In this document: positions 33,493 to 45,803 of the stretch, in pieces
How the letters are laid out: every line of letters starts with the position of its first letter
How positions within the stretch are numbered: the stretch's first letter is position 1
Assembly: GCA_016584495.1 (NCBI GenBank)
Contig: WAID01000015.1
Span: 558,001-622,000, forward strand
Source of the DNA: Celoporthe dispersa
Taxonomy: Eukaryota; Ascomycota; Sordariomycetes; Diaporthales; Cryphonectriaceae
Length of the DNA: 64,000 bases
Reading direction: 5' to 3'
Made by a program: the position numbers and the translations under genes
The notes under the pieces: generated by a model
What the model saw: the letters and a program-made list of their open reading frames with translations, nothing else
What the model was told of the DNA's origin: nothing
Databases searched by the model: none

Positions 33493-36400
33493 GCCACGGC
33501 GCGATTTCGCTAGTTGTCAAATCGTCCTCCGCCCCCCTCCCCCCACCCCACATCAAACAAGAGAGGAGTCTGCTGCGAGAGTCAATGCATCATAGCACTA
33601 GGTTCATCTGCACACATGACCCCAAGGGGAGTGTTTCAGAGTCCTTCACGCACCACCAAGCACAGTCGCCCCGGGCCGAGCAGGTGTTCTCAGCCTGAAA
33701 AAAAGGTCAACACGTGGACAGCCTCAGAGTTTAGGGTGTGTTACTTGTGTTTCTCAACCTTGGGACAATAGGAAGCGCGACAAGTAGGTCACACACACAC
33801 ACACACACACACATAAAGAGAAAGGAAGAAAAAAAGAGACAGGCTTGGTCACCCAAAGAGGAAGAGAGGTGGGGGGAGGAGGAAATGATGATGACCATGA
33901 TAGAGATGCAACGTTCCTCTACATCTGAGTCTTATGAGGGCGCACAAAGCGGCCACCAGCACGACCACCACCACCAGCAACAACACCAAGAACAGAACAG
34001 CTAATCAAGTCATTGATGATGGTGCTACCAACTCTTCAGCGGGCGGAGACATCAGGTCCGTCCACTCGGAGTAAATGAACCGCGCCCCCCCCCCCAAACC
34101 CATCATCTCCCTCCCTCAGACATGTAAGCCATAGCGAGAGTTCCAAGAGGACTAGATACAAATTACGCACGACGCCGTGATTGAGGCGTCTGTCGTGTGA
34201 CTGGGACCCAAAAAAAAAAAAAGGTGGCACGTCTTCCAAATAATTTTGTTATCTTGTTATTTGGGTTTTTTTTAGGTTGTGTTGTTCGTTTAAAGTACGG
34301 CTGACGGGTTCAGGGTGGGACACCCCCTTCCCCGGGGAACGGAAAGAGGAGAAAGAGAAGGCTTCAGCTTATCAAACTGAGAACGCCTCTTCTCTCGCCC
34401 GAACCAGCCGGTCCGCGCCGGGTTCCTGGATTGAGCATCGCTCATCTCAACACATGACGTGACTATTATCTCCTGAGAGCTAACGGGAGAAAAAAAAGGG
34501 GGGGGATGGAAGAGAGGGGGGCGGGACACGCTGGTGAGAGACATTGGTTGCTTGGAGGTTGGGAGAAGATGGAGGAGAAGGAAGAGAAGAAAGGGGGCCG
34601 GCGCCGGACCGCAAAAAGGGAAGCAGACGAGATATTCTGGGCAGTGATCTCTCATCTCCTTGGTGATAGCATAATGGCGCCACACCTATAGTACCACGAT
34701 CTATAGTCCCATAATCCAAAACGTGACCTATCCCAGAGGGAACAGTGTCAGCGGGTGACCCGCGCGGGAACCTAGCTCGAAGGAAGTAGATGAGGACCTG
34801 CAAATCCATCAAGCCTCGTCCCAGCGGCGCGGTACGCCATCTGGGCCTCCAAGGAACAGGCAAACGCCCCATTCCTACGATAATAGCGGCAAGGGGGGGG
34901 GGGGAGAAGGGGGCTTGAGAGAGAGAAGGCGTGCGTGTGTGTGGGCGGGGTGAGCGGCTCGCAGAGATCGTCTGCTCGTGTGTTACCCAGCTGGGGGCCA
35001 GAGGACGACGACAGCCGCGCCCTCAGGTGCCGTGGGCCTCCTTGGCCTGTCACCTGGCGCCCCCGGTGAGAGCGCCTCGTTGCGCCCCCGAAGCAGCTTA
35101 GACGGAACCGAGGGCTTGGGAGGGCAGGATCTCGGCATCATGGGTGTGGTGGCGGCCCCTTGGGTGTGGCGCACAGGAATGGTCTGATCGTGGCTTCGAT
35201 CAGCGCGCTCCGGGACGTGAAACCGTCCCTGATGGACGTCACCTGACAGTCTTGGGCTGGAAAATTACTCCGAGATACGGATCTCAACAGAGAGAGGGAG
35301 AGACAGAGACACGCGCGTGGGGGGGGGGAGGGGGAGGTGTCTGACGGGGGAGGCAGGGGAAGAGGACAACCACCTCGCCCGCCGGGGCATCCAGCTCGTA
35401 CTCGTTGACGCGGGGTCTAGAATTCTGTCGGGTCAAAAGTTGAACATGATACCTCGTCCAGGTGCGGTTATACTGCATACATGACCTTGTCATTCTCCCT
35501 GTCCGCGCCGTGCACTACCGCCGCCACCACCATTCCTTCTCCATCTTCCATCTCTTGCCCATCGTCATGCATGGCTCATCGTCATCATTCTGTAGTCATA
35601 AGTGAGATATCGCCAGCATCAAGAGTGAGATGGGGGGGGGCAGGGTCATCCATCTCACATGCGCCACAAATTTTGACTCCATCAACAAAAAGAAGGGGAG
35701 AAGAAAAAAAGTGAGAAGACCTAAAAAAAAAAACGCCTTGAACACCTTGTTCGTGGTAAGAGACGCACAATAAATATGCCCGTGCGTATGTGTGTGCGTG
35801 TGTGCGTGTGCCTTTTTTTTTTAAAAAAAAAAAAAAAAGAAGGCGGTCGCCGACCGCCATTGTTGACATGGCAGCGATGCTTCTGCGGCGACCTTCCAGA
35901 AGCCTCACTGCAACGCCATGTCGCAGCAGCTGCTTCTTTGCTCCATGACAGGCGCCTGACACCCTGTCGCCTTTTTTTTTTTCTCTTTTTCCTTTTCTCT
36001 CTCTGTCCGTATAGGCAACCGTGTTAGGGGGCAACATCCATCACCGGAGAAAGCAGTCAGGTTGTCTCAGACCACCATCGCACGACCCTCCCGTTGTGTT
36101 CCAGATAGGGCGGAGCCTTATGAAGCCATTTTCCTGCCTTTGCCTTTTTCTTCTGTCTTCTTTTTCTTCCCTCTCTCCTTTTTTTTTCTTTCTTTTTCCT
36201 TGTTTCTTGTTGGCTGCACACACACACCCTCTCCAGGTGATCAGCACTGCACCCGAGCCCCTCTAGACAAGAATGTCCCGAGCCCTGAACGGGGGGCCAC
36301 AGGTCTTGCGCTGGGATCTCGATAACCACCAGGATCTGTAATATCCAGAGTCTCGGTGACGCAAAAAAAATTTGAGATGTCAATTGCCGAATGCTTTCGG

Positions 36401-36680
36401 TCGGCCAGGGGGGGAGGACAAAGGGGGTGTGCGTCCAGGAAACCGGGTTCCCGCTCCACGCGAGAAGCAAATGTTCCGGTCCAGACCCTCTCTCGCCTTC
36501 CATGTGTACTGGAGTAGGTTTACCTAATGCACGAGTTCTCGTCATCTCTGCAGGCCGCGGCCCACCAGGCCAGGGCGGTCGATATATGTTGCTCTGCCGA
36601 TGCGCGCGCGAACGCGTCTGGACATGGCCTCGTAGATTTTTAATTTTGATTTTATTTCTTTTCTTTTCTTTTCCTTCTTT

Positions 36681-36700
36681 GTGTGTGTGTGTGTGTGTGT
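36681..36700. repeat. GT dinucleotide microsatellite
   Basis: Ten GT units follow a T-rich stretch from about 36,635. Non-coding. Confidence 0.9.
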
Positions 36701-38599
36701 CTGTTAATTTCTCTTCCCGCCCAGGCAGCTCTGGCGGCTGGCCAGCAGGAAGAAGGAGGGAAGGAGCGGAGGGGAGCCCTGCCCAGCCGGCTGTGCTAAG
36801 AATAGCAGACGAGGAAGGCGCTGCTAGCAGAGAGAAGAAAGAACGAGGGAGTCCCGTCTCCCGCGTCGCCGACCAACTAAACCACATTCTCGCTCGCGCG
36901 TCTCACCGGGCATCTCCCCGAGCCGCCCCGGGGCGGAAGTAGCCGTACATGGACCAGGTTACGCGCACTTCTACCACCGTGCACCACCGGCCGACTGACC
37001 AGCCAGCCAACCAACCAGACCGCGACATTTGATATCAACAACAGCGCGCGGCGCCGAGCCCCCCCCCTTTCCCCGGCTGCTGCTGCTGCATGACTGCCCG
37101 CTCCGGGAGAGGGGCCAGGCCTGGAGCAGGACGGGCAGTCTGGGCTGAGATTCGCGGGGACAGAGCCATCTGGAGAGGAGATGCTGGTGGCTCCAGGTCC
37201 GTGGTGGAGGGTCCCATTCCTCAGCTAGGAGAGGCAACACCTGCGAGTCGCGAGGGAGGGCCGCTTCGGTCTGCTGAGTTATGGAGGAAAAAAAGCGACA
37301 GGTCAGAAATCGTCGTCATCGCACCTGGGTGGTTTGCACCCGGGGGGGGGGGGGCGCAGTTTGAGAATTGTGGGCTTCCCTCGTCCCATCGTGACCAGAT
37401 CTGCGGGCCCACTAGCCCTGGGCCCTTGGCGGTTTGGTGGAGCTCCCCCTACCGAAAGCCTATCTCGCTTCTCGAGGTGCCTTGCATTGTGCTGTGTGGC
37501 CCGGCTCTACATAGTATAGTCGTCGCCTGGGGGAGGGGGGGAGGGGAGGGGGTCGGAAGAGCATATGGCGGTAGAGGGATCGTGTGCCCATCCCCGGTGC
37601 CTGTGCATCGCAACCCCTGATAGTCCCCGTCTTCCGCTGTCACGCTGTCACCATAGGAGATGAAGAATTTGTGATGTGTATCTCGCCCACCTCACGCCGG
37701 CAGTCCTGGGCAGATGTCCTCCCTCCGGTTCCCACCACGTCGACCATCTCCTCTCGCCCAGATGTGCTGTTCAGTGTCCACTTCCCGCCCTCGCTAATCT
37801 CTGTATCGACCTGCAGGGGCTCCCGCGCGCCTGCGCTCGGAGGATCCACAGGCTGAGGCGCCTTTTTTTTTCTTCTTTTTTTTTTTTCCCTCCTTTGGGA
37901 CGGGGCAGGCGACCCTCACGAACGAGAGCCAGTCGAGGGGTGCGAATCAAGAGCGGTCCTCCCGGGGAGGCCCCAGAGGAGAGGGTGGGGGGAGGGGAGG
38001 GGGAGGGAAAACTCCACGGGGTGTCCGGACAGGCTCCCGATGGGGCGTACCGATGATGAGATCTCAGCAGGCGGACCACAAGGCACCCCTACGCCCACAG
38101 GATGGATCCCTAGGGTATCTGCTGATGGCAGGATCTCGAGTCTCGCGAGGGTATTACCGTAGTTGGGAGTCATTTGCGGCTGGTCGAACCAGGCTCTCGG
38201 GGCCTCGCGTAATTGTTCCGGTAGATGACAGGTCACAAAGCCGGGGGGGGAGGGGAGGGGAGGGGGAGGAGCAGGCTGCTCAGCTGCAGCAGGCACCTCG
38301 ATCGTGCTGCGCGCTCTCGGCGATGGGGATCTCAACAATCACATGTATCACAGTGCTCGGCCGCCCTGCTGAAAAGTTGCATTGGTGAGTCTGACAGGTT
38401 ACCGGCTTGTGGGTCCCGGGCGCCGAGCCATGCGCAACATGTTTTTTGATCTTGATCTGGTATACAGATCCGCTCAACCCCCTCCTCAGGTTTCACGTCA
38501 GATGTGACAGATGGCGTGTACCATGGTGCCGTAGTATCTCCGGGGAGAAGCACATCAAATGGGCGCTGGTGGGGAAGATGGGGACCAGGTCCCTCCCCT

Positions 38600-38651
38600 A
38601 CTCCTCCTCTCCTCCTCCTCCTCCTCCTCCTCCTCTCCTCCTCCTCCTCCC
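38600..38651. repeat. CTC trinucleotide microsatellite
   Basis: A 52-bp tract of CTC with two short interruptions. Non-coding. Confidence 0.9.
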
Positions 38652-41275
38652 GAGAAAATAGCCAAGGTATGGGTGTCGCTCTCCTGATTGGGTGCTAGGG
38701 AATCGGAACACCGATCGAGGCCCATGTTTGTCCTGCAGCAAGGTGAAGCGGTGAACCAGACCGTGACAAGGTTCATCGGTAGATGCAGTTAGTTGCTAGA
38801 TCGTCTTCCAAGTTACCGATCGAGAGCAGGGCCAGGGCTCAGAGCACAGAGATCTTGATGTGGCTGAGAGAACCGGTGTGGCCTGCTGAGTCGTTACATC
38901 ATGAGACCCTGGGACAGCTCGGTCGAGACCGTCGCTGTGGGACTGAGGTCTTCCTCTTGGCTGTCGCGCTGCGGATTCTGGTGGCTCGGATCAGTCGAGA
39001 GCACCTGGGGACCATACGTGGCCAGGCATGCATGGGATGCTGAGAGCACGGTAGAACCATTTGGGAGGTACATGACCCGATAAATTCCCTCATGTAATTA
39101 CGCAACCGGTCCATGCGCAAATGAAAAGCCGCTCTTGTGTTGTTAGCGGGCTAAAGGATGATTCCGATGATGTTCTTGTCTAGAATTTCCTCTTGTTTCA
39201 TCATTTCTTTTTTTCTTTTTTCTTTCCTCGGTCGGAAAGGTGGCTTGTAATTGGTTGGTCTTGTGCTCGCCGGAAGAGGACAGGAAAGAAGAACAAAAAT
39301 AAAACAGGGGGGTGGGGGCGGGGAGGTACTTGGGCGAGGGAGTGTACTGACACTCCACAGATTTCGGAAGGTTTTGGAATCTTCTGAATCATTAAGGGTT
39401 CAGTCTAGAAGCCGCACAATAACAGTATTGTTCGATCATACGGAACGTAGCGAGATCAGACGATACGCATACAAGGCTGTCCTTGCCTGGGAAAGAAGCT
39501 TGTGTGAGAAAGCTGGGCGCAGAGTGGCTCTCGCGAGAGCCTTGCAGGGCAAACGCCCAGGAGTAGGTAGCCTGCCTGTCCTGGAGAACTTGCCGAGGAT
39601 TCCGAGGCCCCTCGACCCATGCGTTGAACCGCGATCGACAGGCACGTGCGTTCCAGAGCACCAAGTCATGACAGCCGCGTGATGTTCGGTGAATACCCAG
39701 TGTCTCTCTCTCGTTCAAGACTTACGAACGGGCCCATCTCGATCAAGTTTGACGCACCCGTCTGCTGTAGAGGGTGGTCAGAGGAGACAGCAGACGCAAC
39801 ATCCGATCCGTCCAATAATTTCAAGAAGCCGGTAGAGCGTAAGCGACAGTCGACAGAAATGCTAGGCTCGGCTCGATTCACTGCGCTAATGGTTATGACA
39901 GGCAAGGACTGGTGCCCTTCTGCAGAGGAACGAGCATGAAAGGCTAGCTCGAATCATCTCGCCTTGTGGCTTTTGCCCACGACAGGTCGGAGAGCCGGAT
40001 GGTGTTGGCTGGCAATAGCACATATCTCCCATGACGAGCGACGTTTCCTGCAGAACCGCTCTACAACTATCGGCAGATAGATTGGGCTTAAGATTGGCAG
40101 CCACGCAGGGCTACCAGTCGCATCAAAGGAATCATCTCTGGAGGGGCCCCGCAGGCAGAGGCCCTGCAGATACCCGGCGTGCAGAGTATCAAAACTGCGA
40201 CCTGTGTGGTAATGACTGGGCACTGTGCCTCGTGCCTGTCTTCAGGCCGTGTGGCGAGAATGCAGGGTTGAGACAATAGGTGGACAATGCTCGGGATATG
40301 AGCCCTCTGCAAGTCTGCGTGACTGGTCACGCGGGTAGCAGCAGTGTACTCCCACATACGACGACGACGTTGGACAAGAGCTGAGAGGCAATATCCCCGT
40401 GCCATGCAACCCTACTTTGTAATGACCAACAGGAGCCCAGCGCGGACGGACGGGTGAGATGCCGGGCCCGGACGACGAGGGGGGAGGGTGGAGGGGGCGT
40501 GTGCTTTCGGTGGCTTTTCCGAGAGAAAAAGCAGGTTCGCCGGTTCGCGTCTCATCGTGGTGACCCCCCTCCCCCCCGAAAAGCCGTTATGCTGGGAACC
40601 CTCATGGAGAGAATAAGGCTGTGGATCTCGTATTGCTCAGGACCCTGTGGGCAGCCGGACAGGCCTGAGCTGATGCCCAGCCGAGCTGATGGAGGCTGAT
40701 GAGGAGTGGCTCTGTTGTGTCACGAAAGCGATCGTGCGTTGGGGACGAGCAAACGAGCAGCCAGGCTCTGAACTATGAGCTGGGCCCAGAAACCCGAGTC
40801 CGAGCTGCGGTTCCATCGGGGAAAAAATATGACAGCTCATACGGATCGTAGTGTGGGATCTGACATACTGCGGACAAGGTCAGGTTGATCGCCCTTTTTT
40901 TTTTTCCAAAGCAAGATGCGGTCAGCTCGACCAAGGGCCCACGAGGACGCAACCGAGGGCTACCTGAAAACTTGGCTATCATCGAGGCACGTATGTCTGG
41001 CTGTCGGTGTCTGTCGACTGTCGTGCCTAAAATGTGTTTGGCTGCGAGTGGAGGAAAAATTAGCGGATCTCAGGGCTACACAAGAGGACGAGCCCCTTAC
41101 GGCCCTGACAGCTTGACAGGCGAAAGGTAGAGAGTACTGCAGAGGGGTGTGTGCAGAGTGCCGTCGTATCCTCGCTGCTACTTGAGACACACCATGCTTT
41201 GCTTTTTGGGGGGAGGGGGAGGGGGAGGGGGGTGGAGATGGAGAGGAGGATACTCGCAGGCCCTCTCTTTCTTTC

Positions 41276-41276
41276 C

Positions 41277-41322
<46 letters not shown>
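41276..41322. repeat. Compound GTCT/CT microsatellite
   Basis: About seven GTCT tetranucleotides run directly into about nine CT dinucleotides. Non-coding. Confidence 0.9.
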
Positions 41323-44038
41323 TGGAGGGGTGGGGCCCTTCTGCAGGGTTTGTCGAAAGAAGAGGTGCCACGCTGGCCCAGCAGATCTCCTGCAATCGCA
41401 TCTCAGGGCATGACCAGTCCGTCGAGGTGCTACTATGGTGGTCGCAGCAGACGTGTGCCGTCCCTTGCTTCGACGCCCCCCCGCGAGTGGCTAGTCAACC
41501 CCATGGTCCGACGGGGATGAGGCTGAGATCGACAGCAGACGAGGTATACAATAGCTGATCAAATAAGACCTAGGTCGTGCCAGGCCATACCAGAGGTCCC
41601 GCTTTCGAGTTGGGCGCCGTTAAGGTGGGGAGCTCTAAGAGAAGACGCCAGCAGAGACATGCATGAGAGATGCGCGGGCGCAGGACCAGGCACACGGCAG
41701 AGTACGGGCTATCAAGCCAACCCTTGACACCTGTCGTATCGCGTCCTGTCTCTGAGAAATAACCAGGCACGCAGGATCCACCGCGAAGGGGGGGGGGGTG
41801 TGGTGGTTGTCGATGTGGCTTCTCGTGATTTCGCGTGAGAAAAAAAACCAAAAAAAAACCAACCGTACAGTGCGCTCGCCACGATCTAGAGAGGCGGCCA
41901 GGATACTGCGAATCGACCATCTGAGCCGTGTCCTGTGCGATCATGCGGCCCATCGAACATGGCTTGGTTGCTTGATGATTATGCGTGTATGTGGGCCGGG
42001 ACAAGAAGGGGCCTGGGAGGTAGGATTAGTACATACACAGTATTCATCTGCAGAGCGGCCAACCAATGTCGTATCATGCCATGCAGCTGTGGTGTAGATT
42101 GAGGGAGACACGTACCTGACGTAGAGTGCAGGGGGTGGCTTCCCAGCTTGTCGAAGATACTCTTGACGATGGTAGGAGGTGTGGTAGGAGGTGTGGATGT
42201 GGTGTGGTGTTGGGTAGGAGTATCCAGCCTGTGGGTATGTACCACAGCACATACCGTCGTAGGTACCGTCATATGTACTTTACCAGGGTGCTCGCGTACT
42301 TTGTACTTGGGCTACCCGTCCGCCGGACTCAGCAAATAATCGTACCCTGGTACAGCAGCATGTACTTAGGGCAGTACACCTTGCGGCAGGGGGCATCTAC
42401 TTTTGATCTGTACTTGGGGGGAAGGAGGGGAGTGCTCGCATCAACAGGGGGGGCGGGTACTGGGTTGAGCCAGGACCCGGACAGTGAACAGCAGCTTGGG
42501 CATGGATCCCTAGTCTACGTGGAGCCTGCTGGCGCACCCGTACCTTCTCTACCTCTGCGAGAGCCTGCTGCTATATCCATGCCGATCCCACCCAGGGACG
42601 TCTTAGCGTGAAGCTAGAGACCCTTGTTGATCCAACGTTTGCTATCCCACACCTCCCGATTTCTTCCAAACGCATCGACATCCTCAACCTCACTCCATCA
42701 TACAACTTCTTCGCAGAGGGCTCAACTCGCCGGCAGTCACCCAACACGCCCCCGGTACAGAACACCCCGCAGAAGCGCAGAGAAGAGCATGTCTAGAACA
42801 GCTCGACCTTAGGCACCGCCTCGAGCAGGGTCTCTCCCACACGCCCCCGGCAGCGCCCACCCCCCCTACTTGGAAAACCCCCCCTTCTGTCCGCCAAGGA
42901 AGAGAGCACCAATACTGTGCCGACCAGACCACTGCGTCAATGTCTCAGGGCCTCGAGCTACTCGCACACTATCATGGAGGAATATCGTGGCAGAGAGATG
43001 TCGACAGGACCAGAGCGACCTGGCTTCGTCACTTGTCTCTCTTCCGAGGCCTATCTATCTCATCGCCGCCAGCCAGTGCAGTCTGCTAACCTGCTCATCC
43101 AAGCCCCGTAGTCGGACAGGCTCGGAATATCCCCAGGCTTTCTATCTGTGCGAGAGCCTCGCCCATGGGTCCCAGCTTCGGCACCCCCCCCCCTTTCCTC
43201 GCCTTTTTCTCTCTCATATCCTGGTTTAGGCTTCAGGCCTCTCGCACTACATGTTCGGCTAGGACAACATGATACCAGGCCGTAAGGACGGAGCACCATT
43301 CCGCGGGCTCCCAGCACGACCCACAACTTACTAGGTCATGGCCGCTACAGCGGAGAGAGAGGGGGGTACATAGGTACCTCGTGAACAAACAGATGACCAG
43401 CCGCATGTGTATGTCTTGCTCTCGACCAGGGGGGGGTGTGGGAAGTGAGGTAAACGGGGTATAGGAGACTGTATAGGAAACTGAATAGGAGGGGAGCACT
43501 CTAGGAGGCTGTTACGGATGGTATTGTTGCCCAACATGTGCCTATCCGGTACGTACTTCAATATTGGACCCTAGTCTTCACCCCAGGGCCTGTCATGGAA
43601 GCACACACCATCCATAATACGTGACATCGTCCCAAGAAGTTCGCCAATCTTTCTAACCGTCCTCGGGGGGGGGGGGTCTAGGATCTTGGAAATGGCATCG
43701 TTGCTTCTCATCCGTCCAGGTTACCCGAATATCTTCGACTATTCGTTTGTGGCTAAGATACACGTCCTGCTCCACTGCCATCCGGACTCAATGATATATC
43801 ACGGCTGTGCCCCAGGGTCTCACCACACCCCTCGTTGACTCTTCTGAGTTCCAGAGGAAATTCTCTTTTAAGTTCTCTACCACTCTACTTCTTCACATCA
43901 GAACCCCATCGCTGCTACCTACTGCCGTCAGGTCAGACTAAAGACTCTCCTTATCCTCTTGTAAACATTGCCACGACAACATCAACGGACTACTCGACGT
44001 CCCAAGGCGAAACACTGTCTCAAGCCTTCCTCCTATAG

Positions 44039-44139
44039 ATGACGCCTATGAGTCTCACGCCAGGCTGCTCTCCCCCAAGCAGCACCACCATGCCGCCCTA
44101 TCAACTGCAGTCCCCGGCTACCCAGCCCTGGGACCGCTG

Positions 44140-44170
<31 letters not shown>

Positions 44171-45803
44171 CAACAAGCTGGTCAGGACTACTCATTGATC
44201 AACACGCTGGTGCCCTTTGACCCACGGGCAGTCCCATCGACGACGTCAGCTCTGCAGCGAATAGCCATGACTTCTGCCCAGTACACCCTGCCCACCTCAT
44301 ACGTCGAGGCTCCCATCACGCCCGTGTCTGCCTCGCCCTACGGCGGGGGCCAGAGTCACTTTGGAGACTACCAGTCGTACGGCTACCAGCCGTCTACATC
44401 TTCTACCTTCACACAGATGTCGGTTCGAAGTCCCATGCACCCCACGGCACCTCCAACACCACCTCTGGATGAGGAGCATGATGTGCACACAGACCCAAAG
44501 ACCCCCCGGAAGAGCGTCTCAAGCGTGACGGGTACCCCGGCCGTCCATGCTGTCCCATCTGCTGTCCAACTTACCAAACCTGAGGCAGTCGGTGATTACA
44601 GGGAGATCAAGACCTGCCCTAAGTATGTCAAGACCGATGGGTCACTCCAGTTCGAGTCGACGAAGCCCGTCGACGTCTTCTTGAGAGTGGCCCAGGGGCT
44701 GGCAATGCGGCCAAGGCAGCAAACACACGGCGTAGCAACGCCGGAGTCAATTGCCTCTCCAGTGCTAAAAGAGGTAACCAAAACTAGTCCTTTCGCAGAG
44801 CAATTTTTTTTTTTTTTCACAGGCGAGTGCTAACAGCCGAGCGTTTACTAGGCAAAAATTACCAAGGGGCTCAAGAAGTTTGAGTGCGACGTTTGCCCGC
44901 AGCGATTTGCGCAGAGGGCACAGCTCAAGACGCACCAGCGATCCCACACAGGCGAGAAACCACACGTAAGCCTAGTCTCCCAGCGCCGGATCCTATGCAT
45001 CCAGTTTCTAATATATCGACAGAAATGCGACGAATGCGGCATGCGAGTCTCGCAGCCAGGCAACCTCAAGGTAAATTCCTTGCCATCTCAGCCACTCAGG
45101 TTCCCTATAGATATCTAATACTTGGTAATCTCAGGCACACAAAAGGAAGCACACGAAGGAGAAGCCGTACGGCTGTCGTATCTGCACCCTCAAATTCTCC
45201 TCAAACGGAGGCCTGAAGGTCCACATCAGGAACAAGCACGAATACGCACCCAAACAGCCATGCCCAATGGAAGACTGCAAGAAGGAGTTCAGCACCATCG
45301 GCAACATGAAGGTGAGCTATATGCCTCCGCCGCGTGCCTCTGCTTCCAGGGACCCTCCAGTGCTAACTCTGACCGCCCGCCAGGTTCATATCGGCAAGTT
45401 CCACAGCAAGGAGCTCGACACATACCTGAAGATCATGCTTGAGCTCGAAACATTCGAGGGCCTTCCCGAGAGACTCCAGTCTCTGCTATCGAATCTCCTC
45501 CGCATCTACAAGAACAGCAACTGCGGTATCAAGGGACGAGGCGCGGCGGCCAGGGCGGAGAGAGAAGCCAAGCTACAAGACAGCAAGCGAGAAGGCGCGG
45601 TGCTGCAGGCGCCCTCCATGAACCCGGCGTCCACGCCCTGTTACGAGCAGAACCAGTTCCACGGCCTACCATGTGCCTCGGAGCCGGCCCAGCAGCCGGC
45701 GGGCTTTCTCCCGTCCTCGACACCCCACTCGCAGCCCCAGCCGGTGTACCATGGGCTGCCTCATCCTACGGCCTACGGCCTGGGCTGGCCCCAGTACCAC
45801 TGA
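44039..45803 (+). CDS. C2H2 zinc-finger transcription factor, AZF1-like
   Basis: Five exons (44039-44773, 44852-44965, 45023-45070, 45135-45311, 45384-45803) encode 497 residues. The N-terminus has a Gln run (residues 35-46, CAG/CAA-coded) and Ser/Thr/Pro-rich sequence. Four consecutive C2H2 fingers follow: C257-H277, C285-H305, C313-H334, and a last one with C-x4-C (C342, C347, H360, H365). The linkers SHTGEKPH and KHTKEKPY are classic. The fourth finger, CPMEDCKKEF...GNMKVHIGKFH, and its neighbour SKELDTYLKIM match the layout of yeast Azf1 (CKLENC...LGNMKAHQNRFH). It should bind DNA in the nucleus; in yeast the relative controls carbon and cell-wall genes. Introns 1 and 4 contain TGCTAAC branch sites. 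The ATG follows CTATAG, so a 5'-UTR intron acceptor may abut the start. Confidence 0.92.
44141..44175 (+). repeat. CAG/CAA repeat encoding a Gln run
   Basis: Twelve Gln codons, CAG first and CAA at the end, inside exon 1 of the zinc-finger gene. Mixed codons reduce slippage. Confidence 0.9.

Larger units (their letters stand above)
30643..44038. other. 13.4-kb non-coding interval upstream of the AZF1-like gene
   Basis: No gene is supported. ORFs such as 31,119-31,721 (-), 36,057-36,887 (-), 39,646-39,939 (+) and 42,126-42,611 (+) lack domains and compete with ORFs on the other strand. Simple repeats are frequent: TC at 33,456-33,492, CA at 33,790-33,813, GT at 36,681-36,700, CTC at 38,600-38,651 and GTCT/CT at 41,276-41,322. 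Long G or C runs occur near 34,085, 34,895, 37,341 and 43,664. The last 1.4 kb (42,600-44,038) is pyrimidine-rich on the plus strand and probably belongs to the leader and promoter of the zinc-finger gene. Confidence 0.55.

Noticed and set aside
39646..39939. 97-codon plus-strand ORF with a competing minus-strand ORF
   Set aside because: Both strands read protein-like words (for example QQTGASNLIEMGPF on the minus strand), but neither has a domain, start context or splice support.
43835..44038. 67-codon upstream ORF whose TAG directly abuts the AZF1-like ATG
   Set aside because: It begins with TTG and contains no ATG, so it is not a normal upstream ORF. The adjacency is more likely chance or a splice acceptor.
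30643..44038. Possible transposon or RIP-degraded element in the long gap
   Set aside because: I found no transposase or reverse-transcriptase motifs, no terminal repeats, and no strong AT bias.
45267..45803. Separate 178-codon gene at the end of the zinc-finger locus
   Set aside because: It is the last two exons of the AZF1-like gene read through the stop-free intron 45,312-45,383.
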